Assembly (NCBI GenBank): GCA_019634025.1
Contig: JAHQWC010000117.1
Span: 1 to 44,792 of the forward strand
Source of the DNA: Vampirovibrio sp.
Lineage (GTDB): Bacteria > Cyanobacteriota > Vampirovibrionia > Vampirovibrionales > Vampirovibrionaceae
Length of the DNA stretch: 44,792 nucleotides
Direction: 5' to 3'
Shown: one piece after another, positions 17,059 to 25,429 of the stretch
Layout: every line of letters starts with the position of its first letter
Numbering within the stretch: the first letter of the stretch is position 1
Made by a program: the position numbers and the translations under genes
Notes under the pieces: generated by a model
Databases searched by the model: none
Seen by the model: only the letters and a program-made list of their open reading frames with translations
What the model was told of the DNA's origin: nothing

Positions 17059-19599
17059 TTAAGTGGTACTAACCAATTGCCCTTCATAGAGGTAGTTTTT
17101 AAGCTGACTGTGGACTTCTTTAGGGTCTAGTTCCTTACGGGCCACACCCGTCTCAATCGCTGCTTTGGCAACCGCTGCAGCCACAGCGGGAGGGACTCTA
17201 AAGTCCAAGGCGCCGGGAATAATTTGCTGTTTCGCCAACTCCTGCTCAGAGACTAATTCGGCAATGGCGAAAGCGGCAGCCAATTTCATATCATCATTAA
17301 TACACGCAGCCCGAACATCTAAGGCGCCCCGGAAAATACCCGGGAAAGCCAGAGAGTTGTTAACCTGATTGGGGAAGTCGCTACGCCCGGTGGCTACCAC
17401 TTTGGCGCCAGCTTCATAAGCATCTTCCGGCATAATTTCTGGTACCGGGTTTGCCAATGCAAAGATGATGGGATCTGTTGCCATTGATTTCACCATCTCC
17501 TGACTTACCGTATTGGGAACAGAGAGACCCAAGAACACATCTGCGCCTTTCAGCACATCATTTAATGAGCCTTGGATCTTGGACAGGTTGGTGATTTTGG
17601 CAATCTGCTCTTTAAAGTGGTTCATGCCTTCTTTGCGGCCTTTGTAAATCACCCCTTTGGTGTCGCAGATGATGATGTCTTTGACACCAGCCTTCATCAA
17701 CAGCTTAGAGACACTCAGTGCAGCTGCACCGGCACCGTTAACCACAACTTTAATATCCGGCAGATCTTTATTCACACACTTAATGGCGTTCAAAATCCCG
17801 GCCAGTACTACCACGGCAGTTCCGTGTTGATCGTCGTGGAATACCGGAATGTCCATCTCTTCGGTCAGGCGGCGCTCGATTTCAAAACAGTTGGGCGCTG
17901 CAATATCTTCAAGGTTAACGCCGCCAAAGACCGGGGCAATTCGCTTAACGGTTTCCACAATTTCATCAATGTCTTGGGTCCGAAGGCAGATGGGAAAAGC
18001 TTCAACACCGCCAAAGGTTTTAAATAGCACGGCTTTTCCTTCCATGACGGGGAGTCCGGCTGCTGGGCCAATATTACCCAAACCCAGCACAGCGCTACCA
18101 TCGGTGACGATGGCTACCAGGTTGTTCTTGCAGGTTAAGTCATAGGCTTCTTCCGGTTTATCTCGAATAAGTTCAGACGGCTTGGCAGCCTCAGGGACGG
18201 AATAAAGCAAGTTATAGATGAATTTATCGCGAATAGGCACATGAGCTTTCATCTCAATGACACCGTGGTAGCGTTCATGAAGCTCCAGCGATTGCTCACC
18301 TAATGATTTTTCCGGTGTTTTGCCATTGCCATTTCCGTTTGTAGAAGCATTGGTGGACTCTACCCAAGCATTGGCGCCTTCATAGACATAGTCCATCACC
18401 TTTTGCTCAATGTCATCTGGTGAAACTTGTACCTGGGCCACATTTTCCTCAATCGCTTTTTGCGCAACGGCTCGGGCGATTTTAGCAGAAATTCTGAATT
18501 CCAGCGGATCTGCTGCAATGTTCTCCGCAGACAACTCGTTTTCCGGCACCAGCTCAGCCAATGCTTCAGCCGCCGCCACAAACATGTCATGGGTAATGGC
18601 TGTAGCTCGTACATCCAAGGCGCCTCTAAAAATACCGGGAGAGACGGTAGAAGAATTGATTTGGTTAGGGAAATCTCCGCGTCCGGTGGCCACAATAGCT
18701 GCTCCACCCGCTTTAGCCGCTTCATAAGAAATTTCAGGCTCTGGTACTGACAGGGCAAAGACGATGGGATCTTTCGCCATGGTCTTAATCATGTCGGGAG
18801 TCACCAGATTAGGAGTGGACAGACCAATAAAGACATCTGCACCTTTCAGCATCTCGGCCAAGTCGCCTTTTTTATCTTCTGGATTGGTCAGGCGAGCCAT
18901 TTCGGACTTAATCCAGTTCAATCCGATTAATCGACGGTAGTATAGAGCCCCGTGACGGTCACATAGTTTCACATCCCCAATACCCTGACGTTTCAGAAAT
19001 TTGGCTGTGGCTATTCCGGCGGCTCCGGCACCATTGATCACCACCGAAATATCTTCAAACTTTTTACCCAAAATTTTGAGCGCATTGAGCAGCCCAGCAT
19101 ACACTACCACCGCAGATCCTTGTTGATCGGCATGAAAAATGGGCAGAGAAACAGCTCGTTTCAAACGCTCTTCAATGGCAAAACAGCGAGGAGCCGCAAT
19201 ATCTTCCAAGTGAATGCCACCAAACGTGGGAGAGAGATAGCGAATGGTTTCAACAATTTCATCGATATTTTGAGTGTTGATGGCAAGAGGGAAGCCGTCT
19301 ACACCAGCAAAGGTCTTATGAAACACACACTTGGTTTCCAGCATAGGAATGGCGGCATAGGCACCAGTGTTACCTAGGCCGTAAACACTGGACCCATCAC
19401 TAATGACGGCAACCGTGTTTCCACGCATGGTGTAATCAAAAGACTTTAAAGAGTTTTCATGAATCTCTGTACAAGGAGTGGCGACACCAGGGGTGTACAC
19501 AACGCTCAAGGTAGCGGTATCCCGCACCGGGACTTTAGGGTCTACGCCCACCAATCCACGGTATTTTTTACGGTAACTAATTGCATCTTCCAGCGTCAT
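17059..19599 (-). CDS. Tandem malic enzyme: two malic domains in one polypeptide
   Basis: 846 residues from ATG 19599, selected because GGAGAAGG lies 9 bases upstream; an in-frame TTG five codons earlier has no such site. Two full MaeB-type malic enzyme units (about 1-415 and 436-846) are joined by a Ser/Asn/Gly linker. Unit 1 keeps the Tyr loop VVYTPGVATPC (Tyr35), a Lys (Lys90) and LEDIAAP, but its metal/catalytic block is FHADQQGSA (156-161) in place of HDDQHGTA. Unit 2 has the normal HDDQHGTA (588-) and LEDIAAPNCFEIE, but its Tyr loop reads LLYSVPEAAKPS. Both carry NGAGAA for NAD(P). Oxidative decarboxylation of malate to pyruvate is expected from one or both units. A normal MaeB has one malic domain, sometimes followed by a phosphotransacetylase-like domain, so this fusion is unusual. 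Confidence 0.9.
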   Translation of the reverse strand: MTLEDAISYRKKYRGLVGVDPKVPVRDTATLSVVYTPGVATPCTEIHENSLKSFDYTMRGNTVAVISDGSSVYGLGNTGAYAAIPMLETKCVFHKTFAGVDGFPLAINTQNIDEIVETIRYLSPTFGGIHLEDIAAPRCFAIEERLKRAVSLPIFHADQQGSAVVVYAGLLNALKILGKKFEDISVVINGAGAAGIATAKFLKRQGIGDVKLCDRHGALYYRRLIGLNWIKSEMARLTNPEDKKGDLAEMLKGADVFIGLSTPNLVTPDMIKTMAKDPIVFALSVPEPEISYEAAKAGGAAIVATGRGDFPNQINSSTVSPGIFRGALDVRATAITHDMFVAAAEALAELVPENELSAENIAADPLEFRISAKIARAVAQKAIEENVAQVQVSPDDIEQKVMDYVYEGANAWVESTNASTNGNGNGKTPEKSLGEQSLELHERYHGVIEMKAHVPIRDKFIYNLLYSVPEAAKPSELIRDKPEEAYDLTCKNNLVAIVTDGSAVLGLGNIGPAAGLPVMEGKAVLFKTFGGVEAFPICLRTQDIDEIVETVKRIAPVFGGVNLEDIAAPNCFEIERRLTEEMDIPVFHDDQHGTAVVVLAGILNAIKCVNKDLPDIKVVVNGAGAAALSVSKLLMKAGVKDIIICDTKGVIYKGRKEGMNHFKEQIAKITNLSKIQGSLNDVLKGADVFLGLSVPNTVSQEMVKSMATDPIIFALANPVPEIMPEDAYEAGAKVVATGRSDFPNQVNNSLAFPGIFRGALDVRAACINDDMKLAAAFAIAELVSEQELAKQQIIPGALDFRVPPAVAAAVAKAAIETGVARKELDPKEVHSQLKNYLYEGQLVSTT

Positions 19600-19818
19600 A
19601 TCTGCCTTCTCCAATTGAATATATGTTATTAACCCCGCATTCTACCGCCATCAAAGACCGGTTAAAAGCACAAAATACCAAGCTTCTTATTAAACTTCAT
19701 ACGTCACAAGCTTTAAGCGGATGTAGGTTTATGGTTTGATAAACGGGATATGACTGTCACCACTGTTATGGTGTATTGCTAAAAAGTGCCACCGGAGCCC
19801 AGGAGGATCACCCAGACT

Positions 19819-20913
19819 ATGACCACGCGTAAAATTGCCGTATTGCCCGGAGACGGGATTGGTCCAGAGATTGTGGACCAAGGCTTAAAAGTACTGAAAG
19901 CTTTTGAACAGAAGTTTGGAATATCGTTCGAGCTGGAAGAAGCGCCTATTGGCGGAGCGGGTATCGATAGTGATGGGGTGCCTTTACCGGAACAAACCTT
20001 GAAACTCTCTCAAGAAGCGGATGCCGTTTACCTGGGTGCCGTGGGCGATTACAAATATGACGATCTTGATCCGGCAATCCGCCCCGAACAAGGACTCCTG
20101 CAGATCCGAAAAGCGTTGGAGCTTTTTGCCAACCTACGGCCGGTTAAAGCATACAGTGCCCTGCTTCATGCCTCTACTTTGAAATCGGACATTGTAGACG
20201 GCATCGACATTATGGTGGTGCGAGAGTTGACTGGTGGGCTGTATTTCGGTAAACCCAAGCAGCGGACCGAACAGGCAGCCCTGGATACCATGACCTATAC
20301 CCGACCTGAAATTGAACGGATTGCTCGTAAAGCTTTTGAAATTGCCATGCTCCGCAACAAGAAGGTCTGCTCTGTAGACAAGGCAAACGTGTTGCTCACC
20401 TCACAACTGTGGCGAGACGTGGTGGATGAAGTGGCCAAGGACTTTCCTGCGGTAGAGTTATCACATATGTATGTCGATAACGCCTCCATGCAGCTGATTC
20501 GCAACCCCAAACAGTTTGACGTGTTGCTGACAGAAAACACTTTTGGAGACATCTTATCCGATGAGGCGTCAATGCTCACCGGTTCTTTAGGAATGCTGGC
20601 CAGCGCCAGCTTGGGACCTAAACATGCAATGTATGAACCCTCACACGGCTCTGCCCCTAAATATGCCGGACAAAACAAGGTCAATCCTATTGCCACCATT
20701 ATGTCCATGAAGATGTTGTTAGAACTGACGTTTGGCATGGTGAATGAGGCTGCTCAGATTGATGAAGCTCTCATCCAGGTGCTGGCCGATGGCTATAGAA
20801 CCTATGACATTGCGGAAGAGGGCGCCAAGGTGATTGGCACCAGCGAGATGGGCGATAAGATTGCCGAAGCACTGTTGAAGCTTCCTTCTCCCCTAGCCTC
20901 CTCTAATGCATAG
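19819..20913 (+). CDS. leuB: 3-isopropylmalate dehydrogenase
   Basis: 364 residues from ATG 19819. AGGAGG at 19801-19806 favours it over an in-frame GTG at 19786 that would add [10 protein letters not shown]. The fold begins [15 protein letters not shown], continues through the substrate block [12 protein letters not shown] and ends with [21 protein letters not shown], the metal-binding and NAD-binding signature of LeuB. It oxidises and decarboxylates 3-isopropylmalate to 2-oxoisocaproate in leucine synthesis. No other leu genes lie nearby. The gene is divergent from the malic enzyme and upstream of ndk. Confidence 0.97.
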   Translation: MTTRKIAVLPGDGIGPEIVDQGLKVLKAFEQKFGISFELEEAPIGGAGIDSDGVPLPEQTLKLSQEADAVYLGAVGDYKYDDLDPAIRPEQGLLQIRKALELFANLRPVKAYSALLHASTLKSDIVDGIDIMVVRELTGGLYFGKPKQRTEQAALDTMTYTRPEIERIARKAFEIAMLRNKKVCSVDKANVLLTSQLWRDVVDEVAKDFPAVELSHMYVDNASMQLIRNPKQFDVLLTENTFGDILSDEASMLTGSLGMLASASLGPKHAMYEPSHGSAPKYAGQNKVNPIATIMSMKMLLELTFGMVNEAAQIDEALIQVLADGYRTYDIAEEGAKVIGTSEMGDKIAEALLKLPSPLASSNA

Positions 20914-20965
20914 TTGGCATTTATAGAAACATATTGAACAAATTACCGAACAAGGAGTTATCACC

Positions 20966-21451
20966 ATGGAACAAACCTTTATTGCGTTAAAACCCGATGC
21001 CGTCCAACGCGGCTATATTGGCGAAATTATCCAGCGCTTTGAACGCAAAGGCTTTAAGCTTGCCGGCCTTAAGTTGATGCATCTTAGCCGTGAAAAAGCT
21101 GAAACTCATTACGGTGAGCATAAAGACAAGCCGTTTTTTGGTGGTTTGGTTGAGTTTATTACCAGCGGTCCCATTGTGGCCATGGCCTGGGAAGGCAACA
21201 ACGTAGTTGCTGAAGCTCGCAAAATGATGGGCGCTACCAACCCCAAGGATTCTGCCCCCGGCACTATTCGCGGTGACTTTGCCGTAGACTTGGGTCGTAA
21301 TATTATTCACGGCTCTGACAGCGTGGAGAGCGCCCAACGGGAACTGAGTATCTTTTTTGAGCCAGGCGAACTGGTCTGCAACTGGGATCGTTCCACTGAA
21401 AAATGGGTATACGAAAAGCCGGAACCTGCCAAACAGGCTTGCTCAGTTTAA
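20966..21451 (+). CDS. ndk: Nucleoside diphosphate kinase
   Basis: 161 residues with AAGGAG upstream of ATG 20966. The active-site histidine is His115 in [14 protein letters not shown], and Lys9 with the N-terminal [12 protein letters not shown] block forms the nucleotide pocket. It passes phosphate between nucleoside tri- and diphosphates. The protein is about 10-20 residues longer than most bacterial Ndk because of a C-terminal Trp-Val-Tyr-Glu and Lys-Pro-rich tail. It follows leuB by 52 bases and a strong terminator lies directly after it. Confidence 0.97.
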   Translation: MEQTFIALKPDAVQRGYIGEIIQRFERKGFKLAGLKLMHLSREKAETHYGEHKDKPFFGGLVEFITSGPIVAMAWEGNNVVAEARKMMGATNPKDSAPGTIRGDFAVDLGRNIIHGSDSVESAQRELSIFFEPGELVCNWDRSTEKWVYEKPEPAKQACSV

Positions 21452-21475
21452 GTTCAATATATCTATAAATAATTT

Positions 21476-21506
21476 GGGGCGGATACAAAAGTATCTGCCC
21501 CATTTT
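21476..21506 (+). terminator. Terminator between ndk and the dnaJ-like gene
   Basis: GGGGCGGATAC (21476-21486) pairs with GTATCTGCCCC (21491-21501) through an AAAA loop, with one G-U wobble, and ATTTTT follows. It is a strong rho-independent signal for ndk. The minus-strand tail is also T-rich, so it may stop the convergent chaperone gene too. Confidence 0.85.
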
Positions 21507-21515
21507 TAATTCAAA

Positions 21516-22622
21516 CTATTTCCGCTTCTTCTCTTCCTGAATTTTTGCAAGCTCTTCGAATAACTCCTTCTCTCGATCACTTAACGAGTCAGGAGATGTA
21601 ATGTTTACAGTGACAAACTCATCACCTTTGACGCCACCGTGTTGTACGCCCATACCTTTAAGCCGGAAGACTTTACCGGAAGACGTGTTGGGCGGCACCG
21701 TCATTTTAACGGGGCCGTTTAGTGTGGGTACATCTAATTCTGCGCCCAACACTGCCTCTGTGATGGATATGGTTACTTCACAGTAAACATTGGCGCCATC
21801 AATGCGCAGGGATGGATCCACGGCAATGCTGATATTGAGGAATAGATCGCCATCTTCTCCACCATTCTTCCCTCTTCCGCCTTCTCCAGAAACCCGGACT
21901 TTTGAGCCCTGTTTTACGCCCACTGGAATACGAACATCAATTTTCTTAAGGCGGGTCACGATTTTTTCACCATGACAGGTGGAACACGAGCTGCCACTTA
22001 CTTTACCTGTGCCGCTGCAATGTCGGCAAAATTCATTGTGTTGTACATTTACGGTTTTAATGACGCCTTGCTCGGCTTCCAAAGGCGTAATATTTGTCTC
22101 TACCGAAATATCCTCACCCCGTTTAACAGCGCTTTTAGGCTTAAAAACGCCACTACTTTTTGTGTCTTTTGGCTTTTTCGTACCCTGGCGCTTATGTTGT
22201 GCTGACTCCTCTGTGCCGAACCCCTTTTTGAGAAAGGATTCAAATAATTCGTGGATGGGTGTGCTGCTGGCAGGTTCTTCTGCCTGTGGCTTGGGGGGAT
22301 GTTCTGGTGACTTAGTTTGGGCTTTTTTTTGAGGGGGGGGGGATTTTTGAGATTGCGACTTTTGAGATGTGGCTTTTTCTTTTTTTACCTTTTTTTGCGA
22401 CATCTGTTTCAAAGACTGATCATAGATTGCCTTGCGAGAAGAATCGCTGAGGTAATCATAAGCTTCGTTGATACGCTTAAACTTTTCTTCGGCAGCAACA
22501 TTATCTTTATTCAAGTCTGGGTGGTATTTTCGGGCCAGCCGACGGTAAGCGGCTTTAATGGTGTCGGCGTCGGCAAAGGTTTCCAACTCCAACACTTTGT
22601 AATAGTTTTTCAATGTGGCCAT
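21516..22622 (-). CDS. DnaJ-like cochaperone with a single zinc centre
   Basis: 368 residues. The J domain (1-70) contains the HPD motif (34-36) that stimulates DnaK. The linker (about 75-170) is Lys/Ser/Pro/Gln-rich, not the usual Gly/Phe-rich type. The zinc region has only four cysteines, CRHCSGTG and CSTCHGEK (Cys199, 202, 213, 216), enough for one zinc, where typical DnaJ has eight cysteines and two zincs. Two beta-rich client-binding domains follow, ending in DSLSDREKELFEELAKIQ and a basic tail. The Pro run near residue 95 is encoded by ten consecutive C bases. Ribosome-binding site weak. Tail to tail with ndk. Confidence 0.85.
   Translation of the reverse strand: MATLKNYYKVLELETFADADTIKAAYRRLARKYHPDLNKDNVAAEEKFKRINEAYDYLSDSSRKAIYDQSLKQMSQKKVKKEKATSQKSQSQKSPPPQKKAQTKSPEHPPKPQAEEPASSTPIHELFESFLKKGFGTEESAQHKRQGTKKPKDTKSSGVFKPKSAVKRGEDISVETNITPLEAEQGVIKTVNVQHNEFCRHCSGTGKVSGSSCSTCHGEKIVTRLKKIDVRIPVGVKQGSKVRVSGEGGRGKNGGEDGDLFLNISIAVDPSLRIDGANVYCEVTISITEAVLGAELDVPTLNGPVKMTVPPNTSSGKVFRLKGMGVQHGGVKGDEFVTVNITSPDSLSDREKELFEELAKIQEEKKRK
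22323..22342. repeat. Adjacent homopolymer tracts (T8 and G10) inside the dnaJ-like gene
   Basis: The plus strand shows T8 (22323-22330), GA, then G10 (22333-22342); the coding strand reads C10 T C A8. They encode SPPPQKK in the linker behind the J domain. A one-base slip in either tract would shift the frame and leave an isolated J domain. Confidence 0.85.
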
Positions 22623-22714
22623 TTGTAATGATCACCCGCCTAAAACCTGGAATAAAAATGAGTAAGATATCCAGGCTTTATTGTAGGGTATTTTTGCTTA
22701 TCCCTCATCCTCCC

Positions 22715-23506
22715 TTAACCGTAGTAAGGTGAAGAAAACCCGTGGGTTGCGGGTGAGTACTGCCAAAATCCTCCAGGTTGATAGATGTTTGAGGCTGGTT
22801 GGTAAGCTTGAAGGGAAACCGGTAACTGATAAGTTGGAGATGCTGAGTGGTTCTCTGCAGTTTTTCCGGCTGCTTTGGAGCTCTCTTTTTTAGCCTGGGC
22901 CACATTCTTGCGGGTTTGGTAAATGTTATACAAGGGGACGACAAACCCTAATACGGAAGTGGCTGCTATTAAGCTAATAAATGAGATTTGACTGCGCCAA
23001 AACCGCAGGTGCTTAAACCGCTCTAATTTCTCACGGTGATCCTCTTTACTAATTTGTTTCGTGCTTAGTAGTTCCTGTAATTGCTCAATTCGTTCTTTTA
23101 ACTGTGGTGCTGTTGGCATACTTCCTTTTCGAGCAGCTTTTAGCCGCCATGCCAAAGATTTACCTCGACCATCTTCTTGGCCATAAACCAACAGTTCTGG
23201 TTTAAAAAGAGCAAGAGCCGTCCGTTCAAACAGACCTTTGGCTTTAAACCAGACCAGTGCGCCCAGAGAATCACGAATAAGGTGCTCCCGGGCCTCGTTA
23301 TTATGTGTACTACCTGCCTCTTTCCCCCGCACATACCCGGCTATGGTGCGCCCGGCAATCATGGTGGGGTAAATAATGAGCATCTGATTTAGTGGCGATT
23401 CGCCAATTACATGGTAGTCCAGTCGTTGTAACAGGCGATCAGGGCGAACATACCTTAGTGCGGCATTCCCAAAATGAGTGGGAGCAGCCGTGAAACGAGT
23501 ATTCAT
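22715..23506 (-). CDS. Unrecognised membrane protein, member D of a four-gene paralog family
   Basis: 263 residues, starting at ATG 23506, with GGAGG at 23516-23520; the preceding gene's TGA overlaps this ATG as TGATG, so translation is coupled. Residues about 35-70 hold a weak hydrophobic segment, then MIAGRTIAGYVRGKEA and EAREHLIRDSLGALVWF, matching the paralogs' R..I...VRG / RE...IRD pattern. A short coiled-coil-like helix (about 135-165) precedes a TM helix (FISLIAATSVLGFVVPLY, about 171-188). The C-terminal about 70 residues are Pro/Tyr/Ser/Gln-rich and end in GFSSPYYG. No known family recognised. Second gene of a divergent pair of operons. Confidence 0.7.
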   Translation of the reverse strand: MNTRFTAAPTHFGNAALRYVRPDRLLQRLDYHVIGESPLNQMLIIYPTMIAGRTIAGYVRGKEAGSTHNNEAREHLIRDSLGALVWFKAKGLFERTALALFKPELLVYGQEDGRGKSLAWRLKAARKGSMPTAPQLKERIEQLQELLSTKQISKEDHREKLERFKHLRFWRSQISFISLIAATSVLGFVVPLYNIYQTRKNVAQAKKESSKAAGKTAENHSASPTYQLPVSLQAYQPASNIYQPGGFWQYSPATHGFSSPYYG

Positions 23507-25056
23507 CAGTACCACCCTCCAGAGGTTGTTGGCTGGGCGGTATAAGCACTACCTGGAGAGTAATGCCGATTTAAAGGCATGTAGGGGTGCTGCAGTTGTG
23601 TGAATGGACTTGTGGCGGCAGGTGTGCTTAAAGACGGTTTACTTTGTCCCGGTTCAGATTTTTGGCTGATGGATTTAAAGTAATCTGTGGGATTGATTTC
23701 TCCAGGAAAAAACACATGGCCCTGATGGTTGTTTTTGGTGACCCAATGGATTACAAACATCGTGCCAAACCCGACAGCCATGGTAATACTAAAGGGCAGC
23801 CAAGTAATAAGGCGTTTGGCTTTGGTGTAGTGAGGCACTAGCCCGTCTGTTTCCTGAGGTAGGAGCCACCCCAGCTTTTTCTTTAAAAATCCATGTCCAT
23901 TAGCATGTCCTTCGTAAAGGGTTTGTTTTACAGTGTCTCGCCAACTCAGCCCGGTCTCATGGTGTGGTGCATCTAAATCACCTGTATAAAATTTACCCTC
24001 ACGGTCAGCAAACGCACGGTCAACAATCTGCTCTAAAAAGTATTTTGTCTCTGTAAACAATGCATCGGTGCTTTTCCCTCCTAACAGTGTTTCAGCAGAT
24101 CCATTTTTGATGTGGTGGAGTGCTTCGTCAGCCGTATCTTTTAATATATTTACTTGCTGAGATACCCCGATATCGGGTAGACGCAAATAGGTTTTCAGTA
24201 ATTTTTGCAACCTGGCCTGGCTCGGGTCTTTTTTAGCAATTGCGCTACCTTTAATCCACTGTTGCCAGGCAGCATTTTTGAGCACTTTATTGAAGGCTGT
24301 ATCATTCATGGCCTTATATTTTTCCAAGATATATCGATCGCCTTTTACGGTTTTTACGTGATCTGCAACCTGTTGAGCAATTTTGACCGTAATATCTGTT
24401 GGCTTGATTTTGGAATGAATGCTCGAAGCTTCTCCTACCTTATCTGAAGCTGCCCCAAACCAATGTTTTAAAGCAGTAAGGGCTTCTTCAGTTAGGTAGC
24501 CATTGCGGATGGGATGATCTTCTGGCAGATGGCTAAATACTTGATGTGACAGTTGAGGATCGCTCACAATCAGGCGTCGAAGCAACTTGTCCAATAGTTT
24601 TTCTCGGACGGCTGCTCCGGTTTTTATGGCGGGATCCTGCAAGGTATCGTGTAAGAGTTGATCTAAGACACTAAAGGTTTTGGCGTGAATCCAGCTGGCA
24701 AAATGGGTCCCTTTGGGGTTCAGACCTAGCGCTTTATTAACATGGGAGTTTGAGAACATTCCCATAGAACCTGCAAGTATGGCGCCAGACATAATGGTGA
24801 GGTTAATTAGTCCCATCATTTCCCGGCTAAAGGTTTCCCAGGCAATGGTAGAGTTTCTCTCCACCGCTTCAACTCCGGTTCTAGGGATGACCATCCCCAT
24901 CACATCCATAATAAAAAGTTCTACCACTTTGCTACTATCGATGGCTTCCATCATGGGGGTGACGAACCCAAATCGAGGCTGGGCAGTCTGAGGAGCATTT
25001 GGCGGGTTTACCGGCAAACGTCCCATAAATTGCTGTTTTTGAATACCTGTTAACAC
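23506..25056 (-). CDS. Unrecognised membrane protein, member A of the paralog family
   Basis: 516 residues from GTG 25056, with AGGTAGGAG about 6 bases upstream. Residues 43-60 and 80-101 are hydrophobic. Between them lies IPRTGVEAVER (57-67) and then ETFSREMMG, the shared family motif. A long helical, charged middle domain (about 105-410) follows, then a clear TM helix (415-439), then a 77-residue Pro/Ser/Thr/Tyr-rich tail ending SGGWY. No signal peptide and no catalytic motif are visible. The stop overlaps the start of member D. The parallel layout of members B and C across the divergent gap suggests one membrane complex. Confidence 0.7.
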   Translation of the reverse strand: MLTGIQKQQFMGRLPVNPPNAPQTAQPRFGFVTPMMEAIDSSKVVELFIMDVMGMVIPRTGVEAVERNSTIAWETFSREMMGLINLTIMSGAILAGSMGMFSNSHVNKALGLNPKGTHFASWIHAKTFSVLDQLLHDTLQDPAIKTGAAVREKLLDKLLRRLIVSDPQLSHQVFSHLPEDHPIRNGYLTEEALTALKHWFGAASDKVGEASSIHSKIKPTDITVKIAQQVADHVKTVKGDRYILEKYKAMNDTAFNKVLKNAAWQQWIKGSAIAKKDPSQARLQKLLKTYLRLPDIGVSQQVNILKDTADEALHHIKNGSAETLLGGKSTDALFTETKYFLEQIVDRAFADREGKFYTGDLDAPHHETGLSWRDTVKQTLYEGHANGHGFLKKKLGWLLPQETDGLVPHYTKAKRLITWLPFSITMAVGFGTMFVIHWVTKNNHQGHVFFPGEINPTDYFKSISQKSEPGQSKPSLSTPAATSPFTQLQHPYMPLNRHYSPGSAYTAQPTTSGGWY

Positions 25057-25429
25057 CGGAACTCCTACCTGGTGACCATATCACCGCCTGAAAGCACCAC
25101 TAAAATAAGGATAGAAAAAGAGATCACACGATACAGACAAATAAAGTTACTCAAGGGTGAATTGTGCGTGGGTGCTTTAAAAACTTTACAAAAATTCCAT
25201 GTACATTCAGAAAGAAAAGAGTATATCCTTGAATGCAAGGCTAAATAGGCGTTTCAGAGAATAGGCGGCCCCTGAGAATGTTACCTGTAAAGGCAAAGCA
25301 TACCAGCAATTGCTGAGTTTTACGGCATGATAGCGTATCCGGATTTTACATTCTTTTACAAAAAGGCAGCTTTTATTCTTGCCCGGGCTTTATTCAAGTG
25401 CTCTCGAACAAAATGTGATATGTGTCCTA
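25057..25429. other. Divergent intergenic region between the two paralog operons
   Basis: This roughly 370-base gap must hold the promoters of both operons. It is moderately AT-rich, with A-runs on the plus strand around 25100-25210. I could not assign a convincing -35/-10 pair. GTGCTCTCGAA at 25398-25408 followed by AATGTGA (25412-25418) recurs as its inverted form at 28238-28254, beyond the second operon. Confidence 0.4.
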
